From: 3-1-20CM-4-69-9 sp963833655
GTDB taxonomy: Bacteria > Actinomycetota > Thermoleophilia > Gaiellales > Gaiellaceae
Assembly: GCA_963833655.1 (NCBI GenBank)
Contig: CAWHYL010000007.1
Location: 434,001-498,000, forward strand
Length of the DNA: 64,000 nucleotides
Direction: 5' to 3'
This document shows positions 15,953 to 23,639 of the stretch, in pieces (within the stretch, counting starts at the first letter, position 1; the number at the start of each line of letters is the position of its first letter). Both the position numbers and the translations under genes were made by a program. A model generated the notes under the pieces. That model did no database searches. It saw only the letters and a program-made list of their open reading frames with translations, and was not told the DNA's origin.

Positions 15953-16719
15953 GCCAGGCAACGCTCCAGCGCCCGCGTCGTCAGCACGCGCAGCGCATGT
16001 CGACGGTACGCCGCCGTCCCGCGCACGTCGTCGATCGGGCTCGCCGCGTCGGCCACCTGCTCCGGGAAAGAGGCCGCAGCCTCGAGCGGCGCGCGGACGA
16101 CCCCCGGCACGGGCCCGGCCGACCCGAACGACGCGGTGAGCTCCCCGTCGACGCGGAGGGCGAGCGACACGACCGAGATCACCATCGCGTTCCGGGGGCC
16201 CACCTTCATGAACGTCTGCCGCGCGGGCTCGGCGTCGACGGTCACGTCGAGGATCAGCTCGTCGTCCGCGAGCGCGTTCCGCTTCACGCCGGTGACGAAC
16301 TCCTGCAGCGGCAGCACGCGCTCGCCGCGCACGCTCGCAACCCGTACCTCCGCACCGCAGACGAGCAGCGGCGGCAGCGCGTCCCCCGCCGGCGACGAGG
16401 TGCCGAGGTTCCCGCCGATCGTCCCGCGGTTGCGGATCTGCGGGCCCCCGACCGTCCGCGACGCCTCGGCAAGGGCGGGCAAGGGCGTCTGCATCGCCTC
16501 GGCGTATGTCAGCCCGGCGCCGAGCCGGATGCGGCCGTTCTCGCGCGACCAGCCGCGCAGCTCCGCCACTTCGTTGAGATTCAGCAGCGCCGCCGGGCGA
16601 GCTCGGTCGAAGTTCAGATCGATCATCACATCGGTCCCGCCCTGGATCGGCACCGCCTCGATCCGCTCGGCCTTCAGCCGCAGCGCCTCCTCGAGCGAGC
16701 GGGGAGTCAGCACGTCCAC
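15949..16719 (-). CDS. Xanthine dehydrogenase FAD-binding medium subunit
   Basis: A 256-residue protein of the CO dehydrogenase/xanthine dehydrogenase flavin type. PIQGGTDVMIDLNFDRARP binds the FAD pyrophosphate, TVGGPQIRNRGTIGGNLGT is the second flavin motif, and FMKVGPRNAMVISVV follows. It passes electrons from the iron-sulfur clusters to NAD or another acceptor. GTG 16719 is chosen because a TACGCT box lies seven bases upstream; a second GTG is two codons downstream. First gene of the three-subunit operon. Confidence 0.88.
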   Translation of the reverse strand: MDVLTPRSLEEALRLKAERIEAVPIQGGTDVMIDLNFDRARPAALLNLNEVAELRGWSRENGRIRLGAGLTYAEAMQTPLPALAEASRTVGGPQIRNRGTIGGNLGTSSPAGDALPPLLVCGAEVRVASVRGERVLPLQEFVTGVKRNALADDELILDVTVDAEPARQTFMKVGPRNAMVISVVSLALRVDGELTASFGSAGPVPGVVRAPLEAAASFPEQVADAASPIDDVRGTAAYRRHALRVLTTRALERCLA

Positions 16720-16726
16720 GGCGCGA

Positions 16727-16739
16727 AGCGTATTAGCTT
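16727..16739. promoter_or_regulatory. Divergent -10 boxes between xanthine dehydrogenase and adenine deaminase
   Basis: AGCGTA (minus-strand TACGCT) ends seven bases before GTG 16719. TAGCTT on the plus strand ends seven bases before ATG 16747. Both genes would be leaderless, and the two polymerase sites overlap, so they probably compete or are co-regulated. Confidence 0.55.
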
Positions 16740-16746
16740 CCCCAGG

Positions 16747-18402
16747 ATGGACAGTCTCGCCCGCCGCATCGCCGTCGCCCGCGGCGACGAGCCAGCCGAC
16801 GTGGTCGTGCGCGGCGGCCGCGTGCTGTCGGTCTTCACCCGCGAGTGGCTCGACATGGACATCGCGGTGGCCGACGGGTGGATCGCCGGGCTCGGCGAGT
16901 ACGACGGGGACGAGGTCGTCGACGCGTCGGGCCGTTACGTCGTGCCCGGCTTCATCGACGCGCACATGCATCTCGAGTCGACGAAGCTGCTGCCGGACGA
17001 GTTCGCGCGCCTCGTGCTGCCGCTCGGGACGACTGCGGTCGTGCTGGACCCGCACGAGCTCGCCAACGTGCTCGGCACCGATGGGGTGCACTGGCTGCTC
17101 GATGCCTGCGACGGGCTTCCGCTCGATTTCTACTTCATGGCCTCGTCGTCGATTCCGGCGTCGAGATTCGAGTCGCCGCGCAGGCCACTGCGGAGCGGCG
17201 ACCTCGAGAGCTTGCTGCGCCGCCGCCGCGTGCTCGGGCTCGCGGAGATGATGAACTTTCCCGGTGTCATCGCCGCTGACCCGGCCGAGCTGCAGAAGCT
17301 GCAGCTGGCGGAGGGCGTGCACGTGGACGGCCACGCGCCCGGCGTCTTAGGGCGCGAGCTGAACGCGTACGTCGCGGCCGGCATCCGCTCCGACCACGAG
17401 GCTCTGACCGTCGACGAGGGGCGCGAGCGGCTGCGCAACGGCATGTGGCTGCTGATCCGTGAGGCGTCGATGGCGCGAAACCTCCAGGCGCTGTTGCCGC
17501 TCGTCGGCGAGTTCGGCACAAACCGGATCGCCTTCTGCACGGACGACCGCGACCCCGAGGACATCGCCGAGAACGGCCACATCAACGGAATGGTGCGCGA
17601 GGCCGTCGCGGCAGGCATCGCGCCGGAAGACGCAATCGTGCTGGCAACGATCAACCCCGCCACCTGGCACCGGCTCTGGCACCTCGGAGCGATCGCTCCG
17701 GGCTACCAGGCCGACCTGCTCCTGTTCGCCGACCTCGAGCGGTTCGAGCCCGAGCTGACGCTGAAGGCCGGCCGTCCCGTGCGCGAGATCCCCGAGCCGG
17801 AGGTGCCCGAATGGGTCAAGCACTCGGTGCGAAACCGGCCGGTGACCGCCGACGATTTCCGTGTGTCGACGGCGGGCAACGTACGCGTGATCGGCCTCGT
17901 GCCGGATCAGGTCGTGACCGAGCTGATCGAGCAGGAGCCGGACGACGATCTCGCGACGATCGCCGTCGTCGAGCGGCATCTCGGCACCGGCCGAATCGGT
18001 CTCGGCCTCGTCGCGCGCTCCGGGCTGCGGCGCGGTGCCCTCGCGTCGACCGTGTCGCACGACGCGCACAACATCATCGTCATCGGCAAGACGGCAGAGG
18101 ACATGGCCCGGGCGGTGACACGCATCGGCGAGCTCGGCGGCGGCATCGTCGTCGTCGACGACGGCACCGTCACCGCGGAACTGCCGCTCCCGGTCGCGGG
18201 GTTGCTGGCCGACGCGCCGCTCGCGGAAGTGATCCGCCGCAGCCTCGAGTGCAACGACGCGGCCCGCGCGCTCGGGTGGTCGGGCGCGACGCCGTTTCTG
18301 ACCCTGTCCTTCCTCGGCCTCTCGGTGATCCCGAGCCTCAAGATCACCGACCGCGGCCTCGTCGACGTCGACCGGTTCGAGATCGTCCCGCTGAACGTGT
18401 GA
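16747..18402 (+). CDS. ade: Adenine deaminase
   Basis: Converts adenine to hypoxanthine plus ammonia (amidohydrolase superfamily, AdeC type). The 551-residue protein has the metal motif PGFIDAHMHLES, a VDGHAPGV His, SDHEA and FCTDDRDPEDI in the barrel. The C-terminal domain typical of AdeC (RIGLGLVARSGLRRGALAST, SHDAHNIIVIG) is present. Length is normal. It supplies hypoxanthine for the divergent xanthine dehydrogenase. First gene of an eight-gene operon in which every junction overlaps or nearly does; it overlaps the next gene by four bases (GTGA). Confidence 0.93.
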   Translation: MDSLARRIAVARGDEPADVVVRGGRVLSVFTREWLDMDIAVADGWIAGLGEYDGDEVVDASGRYVVPGFIDAHMHLESTKLLPDEFARLVLPLGTTAVVLDPHELANVLGTDGVHWLLDACDGLPLDFYFMASSSIPASRFESPRRPLRSGDLESLLRRRRVLGLAEMMNFPGVIAADPAELQKLQLAEGVHVDGHAPGVLGRELNAYVAAGIRSDHEALTVDEGRERLRNGMWLLIREASMARNLQALLPLVGEFGTNRIAFCTDDRDPEDIAENGHINGMVREAVAAGIAPEDAIVLATINPATWHRLWHLGAIAPGYQADLLLFADLERFEPELTLKAGRPVREIPEPEVPEWVKHSVRNRPVTADDFRVSTAGNVRVIGLVPDQVVTELIEQEPDDDLATIAVVERHLGTGRIGLGLVARSGLRRGALASTVSHDAHNIIVIGKTAEDMARAVTRIGELGGGIVVVDDGTVTAELPLPVAGLLADAPLAEVIRRSLECNDAARALGWSGATPFLTLSFLGLSVIPSLKITDRGLVDVDRFEIVPLNV

Positions 18403-19721
18403 GCACGCTCTACGCGAACGCGCACGTCCTCACGATGGACGACGAGCGCAACGAGCTTCCGTCGGGCTGGCTGCTCGTCGACGACGGTTTCGTGCAGCGC
18501 GCAGGTGACGGCCCGCGCCCGGACGCCGATGAGACGGTCGACCTCGAGGGAGCGGTCGTCACGCCGGGGCTGATCAACACGCACCACCATCTCTGGCAGA
18601 ACCTCACACGCGCTCGCGCGCAGGACGAGAACCTCTTCGGCTGGCTGCAGGCGCTGTATCCCGTCTGGGCGCGCATCGACGAGGAAGCGGAGTACGCCGC
18701 TGCGCGCTGCGGGCTGGCGGAGCTCGCGCTGTCAGGCTGCACCACCGTCTTCGACCACCACTACCTCTTTCCGCCGGGGCGCGAGGGCGTGCTCGAGGCG
18801 GAGATCCGGGCGGCGCGGGAGCTCGGCCTGCGCATCGTCGCCTCACGCGGCTCGATGGACCTCGGCGAATCCGCCGGCGGGCTGCCGCCGGACTCGATCG
18901 TCGAGGACCGCGACGACGTGCTCGCCGCGACCGAGGCGGCGGCGCAGCTCGGCGACGGCGCAATGGTCGAGATCGCGGTCGCGCCTTGCTCGCCGTTCTC
19001 GGTGACGCAGGAGCTCATGCTCGAGTCGGCCGAGCTGGCACGCAAGCTTGGCCTGCGGCTGCACACGCATCTCGCGGAGACGGTCGAGGAGGATCGGTTC
19101 GCCCGCGAGAAGTTCGGGCTGACGCCGGTGCAGTACGTCGAGGAGCTGGGCTGGGTGCTGCCGGACGTCTGGCTCGCGCACTGCGTCCATCTGTCCGCGG
19201 ACGACGTCGCGCTGTTCGGCCGGCGCGGCGTGGGCGTCGCGCACTGCCCGAGCTCGAACATGCGGCTGGGCGCCGGCGTGGCGCCGGTTCGCGAGCTCCT
19301 CGACGCCGGCGTGAACGTCGGGCTCGGCGTCGACGGCTCCGCCTCGAACGAGCGTGGCGACCTCTTCCTCGAGGTGAAGATGGCGGCGTACGTCGCACGC
19401 GCGCGCGGCGGGCCCAAGGCGATGACGGTGCGCGACGCGCTCCGGCTCGGCACGCGCGGAGGAGCGGACGTGCTCGGCCGCGAGGACATCGGGCAGCTCG
19501 CCCCCGGCAAGCGCGCCGACTTCGCCGTCTGGCGCCTCGACGGCCTCGAGCTCGGCGGCGCCTCGGATCCCGTCGCCGGCCTCGTCTTCGGCGGCCCGCA
19601 GCGGGTCGACCGGCTCTATGTCGCCGGTGAAGAGGTCGTCCGCGACGGGCACCTCGTTCGGGCCGACGAGGGCGAGATCGCGCGCGAGCAGCGGCGCCAG
19701 GCGGAAAGATTCGCGGCGTGA
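18399..19721 (+). CDS. 8-Oxoguanine deaminase (AtzA/TrzN-type amidohydrolase)
   Basis: A 440-residue metal-dependent deaminase. PGLINTHHHLWQNLTRA is the metal site, THLAETVEED the barrel His, and DVWLAHCVHLSADD with VAHCPSSNMRLGAG matches 8-oxoguanine deaminases closely; DGSASNERGD carries the catalytic Asp. It would deaminate 8-oxoguanine to urate, or guanine or cytosine-like bases if the specificity differs. Placement between adenine deaminase and urate-degradation genes supports a purine substrate. The GTG start overlaps the ade stop. Confidence 0.85.
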   Translation: MSTLYANAHVLTMDDERNELPSGWLLVDDGFVQRAGDGPRPDADETVDLEGAVVTPGLINTHHHLWQNLTRARAQDENLFGWLQALYPVWARIDEEAEYAAARCGLAELALSGCTTVFDHHYLFPPGREGVLEAEIRAARELGLRIVASRGSMDLGESAGGLPPDSIVEDRDDVLAATEAAAQLGDGAMVEIAVAPCSPFSVTQELMLESAELARKLGLRLHTHLAETVEEDRFAREKFGLTPVQYVEELGWVLPDVWLAHCVHLSADDVALFGRRGVGVAHCPSSNMRLGAGVAPVRELLDAGVNVGLGVDGSASNERGDLFLEVKMAAYVARARGGPKAMTVRDALRLGTRGGADVLGREDIGQLAPGKRADFAVWRLDGLELGGASDPVAGLVFGGPQRVDRLYVAGEEVVRDGHLVRADEGEIAREQRRQAERFAA

Positions 19722-20005
19722 TCTCGCTCTCGACGCACGTCCTCGACCTCGAGGCCGGCCGCCCTGCCCGCGGCGTCCACGTCGAGCTCTGGCAGGACGA
19801 GCTCGTGACCTCCGGCGAGACGAACGGCGACGGCCGGATACCGGAGCTCGCCTCGGGCCTCGACGCCGGCACGTACCGGCTGGTCTTTCGGCCCGACTCG
19901 CCCTTCTTCGAGGTCGTGGCGCTGGACATCGTGCTCGAAGACGGCCACTACCACGTCCCGCTGCTCGTCTCGTCGTATTCGTGCACGACGTATCGCGGCA
20001 GCTGA
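19718..20005 (+). CDS. uraH: 5-Hydroxyisourate hydrolase (transthyretin-like)
   Basis: Hydrolyses 5-hydroxyisourate, the product of urate oxidation, to OHCU. The 95-residue protein has the family signature LSTHVLDLEAGRPARGV at the N-terminus, HYHVPLLVSSYSCTTYRGS at the C-terminus (YRGS is the diagnostic tetrapeptide) and conserved His and Arg residues for catalysis. Acts as a tetramer in known members. GTG start overlapping the upstream stop by four bases. Confidence 0.95.
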   Translation: MISLSTHVLDLEAGRPARGVHVELWQDELVTSGETNGDGRIPELASGLDAGTYRLVFRPDSPFFEVVALDIVLEDGHYHVPLLVSSYSCTTYRGS

Positions 20006-20418
20006 CCGTCGACGAGCTCGCGGAGCTCTTCGAGGGCCGCACGCGTCTCGTCGAGGAGCTCGCCCTGCGCGACGACCCGCTCGGCGACGCGCACGACGTC
20101 ATCGCCGGCCTGAGCGAGGAGGACAAGCTGGCGGCCCTGAACGCGCATCCGGCGATCGGAGCACGAAAGCTGTCGGCTCGTTCGGCGGCGGAGCAGGGCG
20201 ACGACGCCGAGCCCGCCGTGCTGACGGAGCTCGCGTACCTGAACCAGGTGTACGAGGAGAAGTTCGGCTTCCGCTTCGTCGTCTTCGTCAACCGCCGCCC
20301 GAAGGCAGAGATTCTCGAGGTGCTGCGCGCGAGGCTCGAGCGCACGCGTGGGGAAGAGCTCGCCACCGCCGTCGAGGAGCTGGTCGCAATCGCGGAGGAC
20401 CGATGGCGGCACTCCTGA
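19981..20418 (+). CDS. uraD: OHCU decarboxylase
   Basis: Decarboxylates 2-oxo-4-hydroxy-4-carboxy-5-ureidoimidazoline to S-allantoin. About 145 residues with LAALNAHPAIGARKL (the catalytic His region), LAYLNQVYEEKFGFRFVVFVN and a C-terminal ELVAIAEDRWRHS, all typical. GTG 19981 lies inside the 3' end of uraH (25-base overlap). The N-terminus is slightly short compared with the usual 160-170 residues, so an earlier non-standard start cannot be excluded. Overlaps puuD by 16 bases. Confidence 0.88.
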   Translation: MHDVSRQLTVDELAELFEGRTRLVEELALRDDPLGDAHDVIAGLSEEDKLAALNAHPAIGARKLSARSAAEQGDDAEPAVLTELAYLNQVYEEKFGFRFVVFVNRRPKAEILEVLRARLERTRGEELATAVEELVAIAEDRWRHS

Positions 20419-21596
20419 CGCTCGACCCGTACGCGACCGACTGGCTGAACCTCCTCACGCGCTGGCTGCACGTGATCGCAGCGATCGCGTGGATCGGATC
20501 CTCCTTCTACTTCATCGCGCTCGACAACCACCTGCGCCCGCCGCGCGACGCCGAAGAGGGCGTCGGCGGCGAGTCATGGGAGATCCACGGCGGCGGCTTC
20601 TACCGCATCCACAAGTACAAGGTCGCGCCGGAGGAGCTGCCCGAGCCGCTGCACTGGTTCAAGTGGGAGGCGTACACGACGTGGCTAAGCGGCTTCGCGC
20701 TGCTCGTCATCCTCTACTACTTCCACGCCGACACGTACCTGATCGACAAGAGCGTCGCCGACCTCTCCGTGTGGGAGGCGATCGTCATCAGCATCGCTCT
20801 GCTCGCGACTGCATGGCTCGTCTACGACGGGCTCTGCCGTGTGCTCGAGTCGCGACAGCTCGTGCTCGCGGCGACGCTGTTGGCGCTGATCACGCTCGCC
20901 GCCTGGGGCATCTCGCACCTGTTCAGCGGCCGCGCGACGTACATCCAGGTCGGCGCGATGATCGGGACGATGATGGTCGGGAACGTCTTCTTCGTCATCA
21001 TCCCGGCGCACTGGGAGCTCGTCCGCGCAAAGGAGGCGGGGCGCGAGCCCGATCCGGTGTGGAACGAGCGCGCGAAGCTGCGCTCCGTCCACAACAACTA
21101 CCTGACGCTCCCGGTCGTCTTCACGATGCTGTCGAACCACTTCCCGTTCACGTACGGGCACAGCTACTCGTGGCTGATCCTCGTCGTGCTGCTCGTGATC
21201 GGCGCGTGGGTGCGGCACTTCTTCAACCTGCGCCACACCGGGCGGACGGTCTGGGCGATCCCGGTCAGCGCGGCGATCGCGATCGCAGTGCTGGCGATCC
21301 TGATCCGGCCGCAGAGCGAATCCGCCGCCGGAACGGCGGTGCCGTTCGCGACCGCGCAGCGGATCATCGACCAGCGCTGCACCGCCTGTCACTCGCAGCA
21401 CCCGACGAAGGTGTCGGCGGCGCCGCTCGGCATCACGATGGACACGCCCGCCCAGATCCAGAAGCTCGCGTCGGCGATCGGGCAGCAGGCGGTCGACTCC
21501 ACCGCGATGCCGCTCGGGAACGTGACGGGAATGACGACGGCCGAACGCCAGCTCCTCGGGCGCTGGATCGCCCAAGGCGCGAAGATCCCTCGATGA
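20403..21596 (+). CDS. puuD: Membrane-bound urate hydroxylase PuuD with C-terminal cytochrome c domain
   Basis: Oxidises urate to 5-hydroxyisourate with electrons passed to a c-type haem and the respiratory chain, instead of oxygen as in classical uricase. The 397-residue protein has about eight membrane helices (LNLLTRWLHVIAAIAWIGSS is the first; HNNYLTLPVVFTMLSNHFPF is family-specific). A cytochrome domain follows with C326-T-A-C329-H330 and a distal Met region (STAMPLGNVTGM). This fills the urate-oxidation step between xanthine dehydrogenase and uraH. Start within the uraD gene. Confidence 0.92.
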   Translation: MAALLTLDPYATDWLNLLTRWLHVIAAIAWIGSSFYFIALDNHLRPPRDAEEGVGGESWEIHGGGFYRIHKYKVAPEELPEPLHWFKWEAYTTWLSGFALLVILYYFHADTYLIDKSVADLSVWEAIVISIALLATAWLVYDGLCRVLESRQLVLAATLLALITLAAWGISHLFSGRATYIQVGAMIGTMMVGNVFFVIIPAHWELVRAKEAGREPDPVWNERAKLRSVHNNYLTLPVVFTMLSNHFPFTYGHSYSWLILVVLLVIGAWVRHFFNLRHTGRTVWAIPVSAAIAIAVLAILIRPQSESAAGTAVPFATAQRIIDQRCTACHSQHPTKVSAAPLGITMDTPAQIQKLASAIGQQAVDSTAMPLGNVTGMTTAERQLLGRWIAQGAKIPR

Positions 21597-21985
21597 GCGC
21601 CGTCCGCATCGACCACAGCGTCATCGCGGTCTCCGATTGGGACGCGTCGAACCGGTTCTACCGCGAAGTCGTCGGCGCGGAAGTCCTCGAGCACGCGCCC
21701 GGCCGCTTCGCCTACCGCATCGGCGACACGCAGCTCAACGCCCACGGGCCGGGCGTCGACGCAGGCAGCAATGTCGCACGCCTGGCGGTGCAGCCCGGGA
21801 ACAGCGACCTGTGCTTCGTCTGGTCGGGCTCGATCGAAGCCGCCGTCGAGCACCTCCGCAGGCACGGCGTCGACGTGGAGACAGGGCCGGTCGCACGATT
21901 CGGCGCGCGCGGTCAAGGCACCAGCGTCTACTTCCGCGACCCGGACGGCAGCCTGCTCGAGTTCATGTCGTACGGAGCCGAGTGA
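21593..21985 (+). CDS. VOC family protein in the purine operon
   Basis: A 130-residue vicinal-oxygen-chelate protein: IDHSVIAVSDWDASNRFYRE at the start, NVARLAVQPGNSDLCFVW in the middle and TSVYFRDPDGSLLEFMSYG at the end, the last with the D.DG...E metal ligand. The ATG overlaps the puuD stop (ATGA). Its strict coupling to purine genes suggests a role on a ureide or other purine intermediate, but this is inference. Confidence 0.85.
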   Translation: MSAVRIDHSVIAVSDWDASNRFYREVVGAEVLEHAPGRFAYRIGDTQLNAHGPGVDAGSNVARLAVQPGNSDLCFVWSGSIEAAVEHLRRHGVDVETGPVARFGARGQGTSVYFRDPDGSLLEFMSYGAE

Positions 21986-21987
21986 CG

Positions 21988-22395
21988 ATGCTCGAGATCG
22001 TCTCCAACGACCTCCGATTCGTCGCCCGCTTCGAGGAGGAGCTGGCGCCCGAGACGGTCGCAGCGTTCCGGAGCATCCTGCCGTTCGACGAGCGCATCAT
22101 CCATTGCCGCTGGAGCGGCGAGTCCAACTGGATCCCCTGGGGCGACCGCGAGCTCGGGATCGGCCCGGAGAACGCCACCTCGTATCCGCATCCCGGGGAG
22201 CTCGCGCTGTATCCGGGCGGCCAGAGTGAGACGGAGCTGCTCTTCCCGTACGGCTACTGCAACTTCGCCTCGAAAGCCGGGCAGCTGTGGGCGAACCACT
22301 TCGCAACGCTGGTCGAAGGGAATGAGCACCTGAAGGAGCTCGGTCGGCGCACGCTCTGGGAAGGAGCGCAGCCGGTCTCGTTTCGCGAGACATGA
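21988..22395 (+). CDS. DUF3830 family protein (cyclophilin-like fold)
   Basis: A 135-residue protein with the DUF3830 pattern: FVARFEEELAPETVAAFRSI, CRWSGESNWIPWGD, PHPGELALYPGG and LFPYGYCNFASKAGQLWANH. Members adopt a cyclophilin-like beta barrel, and the biochemical role is unknown. An in-frame GTG six bases earlier overlaps the previous stop (GTGA) and is an equally good start. It lies between the VOC and LanC-like genes in the coupled purine operon. Confidence 0.8.
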   Translation: MLEIVSNDLRFVARFEEELAPETVAAFRSILPFDERIIHCRWSGESNWIPWGDRELGIGPENATSYPHPGELALYPGGQSETELLFPYGYCNFASKAGQLWANHFATLVEGNEHLKELGRRTLWEGAQPVSFRET

Positions 22396-23534
22396 CGCTC
22401 TTCCGGCCGGAGGCGTTCGACCGGCTGACCGACGCGCGCTGGGACGAGGCGCGAGTGCGGCAACGCATCCGCGGAATCGTGGCCGACACCGACGCCGCGT
22501 GGCGTGGGCCGAAGCTCCTCTGGAAGGCCGACGTGTGGGACCGCTGGCAGGCGACGAGCCCGCTGAAGAACCTGTACGTCGGCGGTGCGGGTGTCCTCTG
22601 GGGCCTCGATCAGCTGGCCCAGCGCGGCTACGCCGAGACGGGCCTCGACCTCGCAGAGCTGGCCGTCCTGAACCTCGAGCTGTTCCGCGCGAAGCCCGAC
22701 TACATCAAGCTCCGGGCGTTCGCACCGCCCGAGCCGCGCGACTCCGGGTTGTTCGTCGGCGAAGCCGGCATCCTCCTCGTCGCGTGGAAGCTCGGCAACC
22801 GCGAGTACGAGGGCGAGCTGCGCCGGCGGCTGGCCGCGAACGTCGACAACGAGGCGGAGGAGATCTTCTGGGGGGCTCCAGGCTCACTCATCGCCGCCGC
22901 GGCGATCGGCGACGAGCACTCGCGGAAGCTGCTCGCCGCCGCGCTGCTGCGCCGTCGCGACGAGAACGGCCTCTGGACGCAGCGCCTCTACGGGCAGACG
23001 TACCAGAGCCTCACGCCGCCGCACGGCCTCGTCGGCATCGTGCAGGCGCTCGGCGTCGAGAGCGTGAAGGACGACGCGGCCAGGATCCTCCGGGAGACGG
23101 CGCACCGCGAGGACGGGCTCACCAACTGGCCGCCGCGACCGCGGCCGGATCTGGCAGGGCCGGACGGCGAGATCCGCCTCCAGTGGTGCGCGGGAGCGCC
23201 CGGGATCGTCATCGGTGCGGCGGAGTACCTCGACGAGGAGCTGCTGCTCGCAGGCGCGGAGCTCGTCTGGCACGCGGGGCCGCACGGCGACGAGAAGGGG
23301 CCGGGCATCTGCCACGGCACAGCCGGCAACGGCTACGCGCTCCTGAAGGCGTTCGAGCGCACCGGCGACGAGCTCTGGCTCGACCGTGCGCGCCGCTTCG
23401 CCGTGCACGCGCTCGAGCAGGTCGAGAGGATGCCGCCGCGCTACTCGCTGTTCACCGGCGGCCTCGGCGCGGCAATCTTCGCCGCCGACTGCGTCGACGC
23501 GCGTCCGCGCTACCCGATCCTCGAGTACGTCTAG
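22392..23534 (+). CDS. LanC-like protein at the end of the purine operon
   Basis: A 380-residue (alpha/alpha)7-barrel protein. Seven glycine-rich inner-helix motifs are visible: LYVGGAGVLWGLD (61), GLFVGEAGILLVA (119), FWGAPGSLIAAAA (159), PPHGLVGIVQAL (209), WCAGAPGIVIGA (265), CHGTAGNGYALL (307) and LFTGGLGAAIFA (353). The zinc ligands of LanC cyclases are kept as C266, C307 and H308. Free-standing LanC-like proteins add thiols to dehydrated residues or have unknown roles. No lanthipeptide precursor or dehydratase is nearby. The ATG overlaps the DUF3830 stop (ATGA), so it is co-translated with purine-degradation enzymes, which is unusual. Confidence 0.88.
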   Translation: MTLFRPEAFDRLTDARWDEARVRQRIRGIVADTDAAWRGPKLLWKADVWDRWQATSPLKNLYVGGAGVLWGLDQLAQRGYAETGLDLAELAVLNLELFRAKPDYIKLRAFAPPEPRDSGLFVGEAGILLVAWKLGNREYEGELRRRLAANVDNEAEEIFWGAPGSLIAAAAIGDEHSRKLLAAALLRRRDENGLWTQRLYGQTYQSLTPPHGLVGIVQALGVESVKDDAARILRETAHREDGLTNWPPRPRPDLAGPDGEIRLQWCAGAPGIVIGAAEYLDEELLLAGAELVWHAGPHGDEKGPGICHGTAGNGYALLKAFERTGDELWLDRARRFAVHALEQVERMPPRYSLFTGGLGAAIFAADCVDARPRYPILEYV

Positions 23535-23584
23535 ATAGCCGGGCCGTTGTTCATCTCGAGGCGATCCAACCTCCGGGATGAGAC

Positions 23585-23639
23585 GGCCGCGTGGGCAATT
23601 GCGCACGCGGCCTTTCTGCGGCGCCGCCGAGCCGGCGCC
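23585..23639. terminator. Two-hairpin element between convergent purine operons (likely bidirectional terminator)
   Basis: Hairpin 1: GGCCGCGTG (23585-23593) with CACGCGGCC (23604-23612), loop containing GCAATTGC, followed by TTTCT. Hairpin 2: GGCGCCG (23620-23626) with CGGCGCC (23633-23639), abutting the permease stop codon. The same hairpin-TCTGC-hairpin arrangement forms the core of the 113-bp tandem repeat at 36313. Confidence 0.6.

Noticed and set aside
22392..23534. Lanthipeptide biosynthetic cluster
   Set aside because: No precursor peptide, dehydratase, protease or exporter found around the LanC-like gene.
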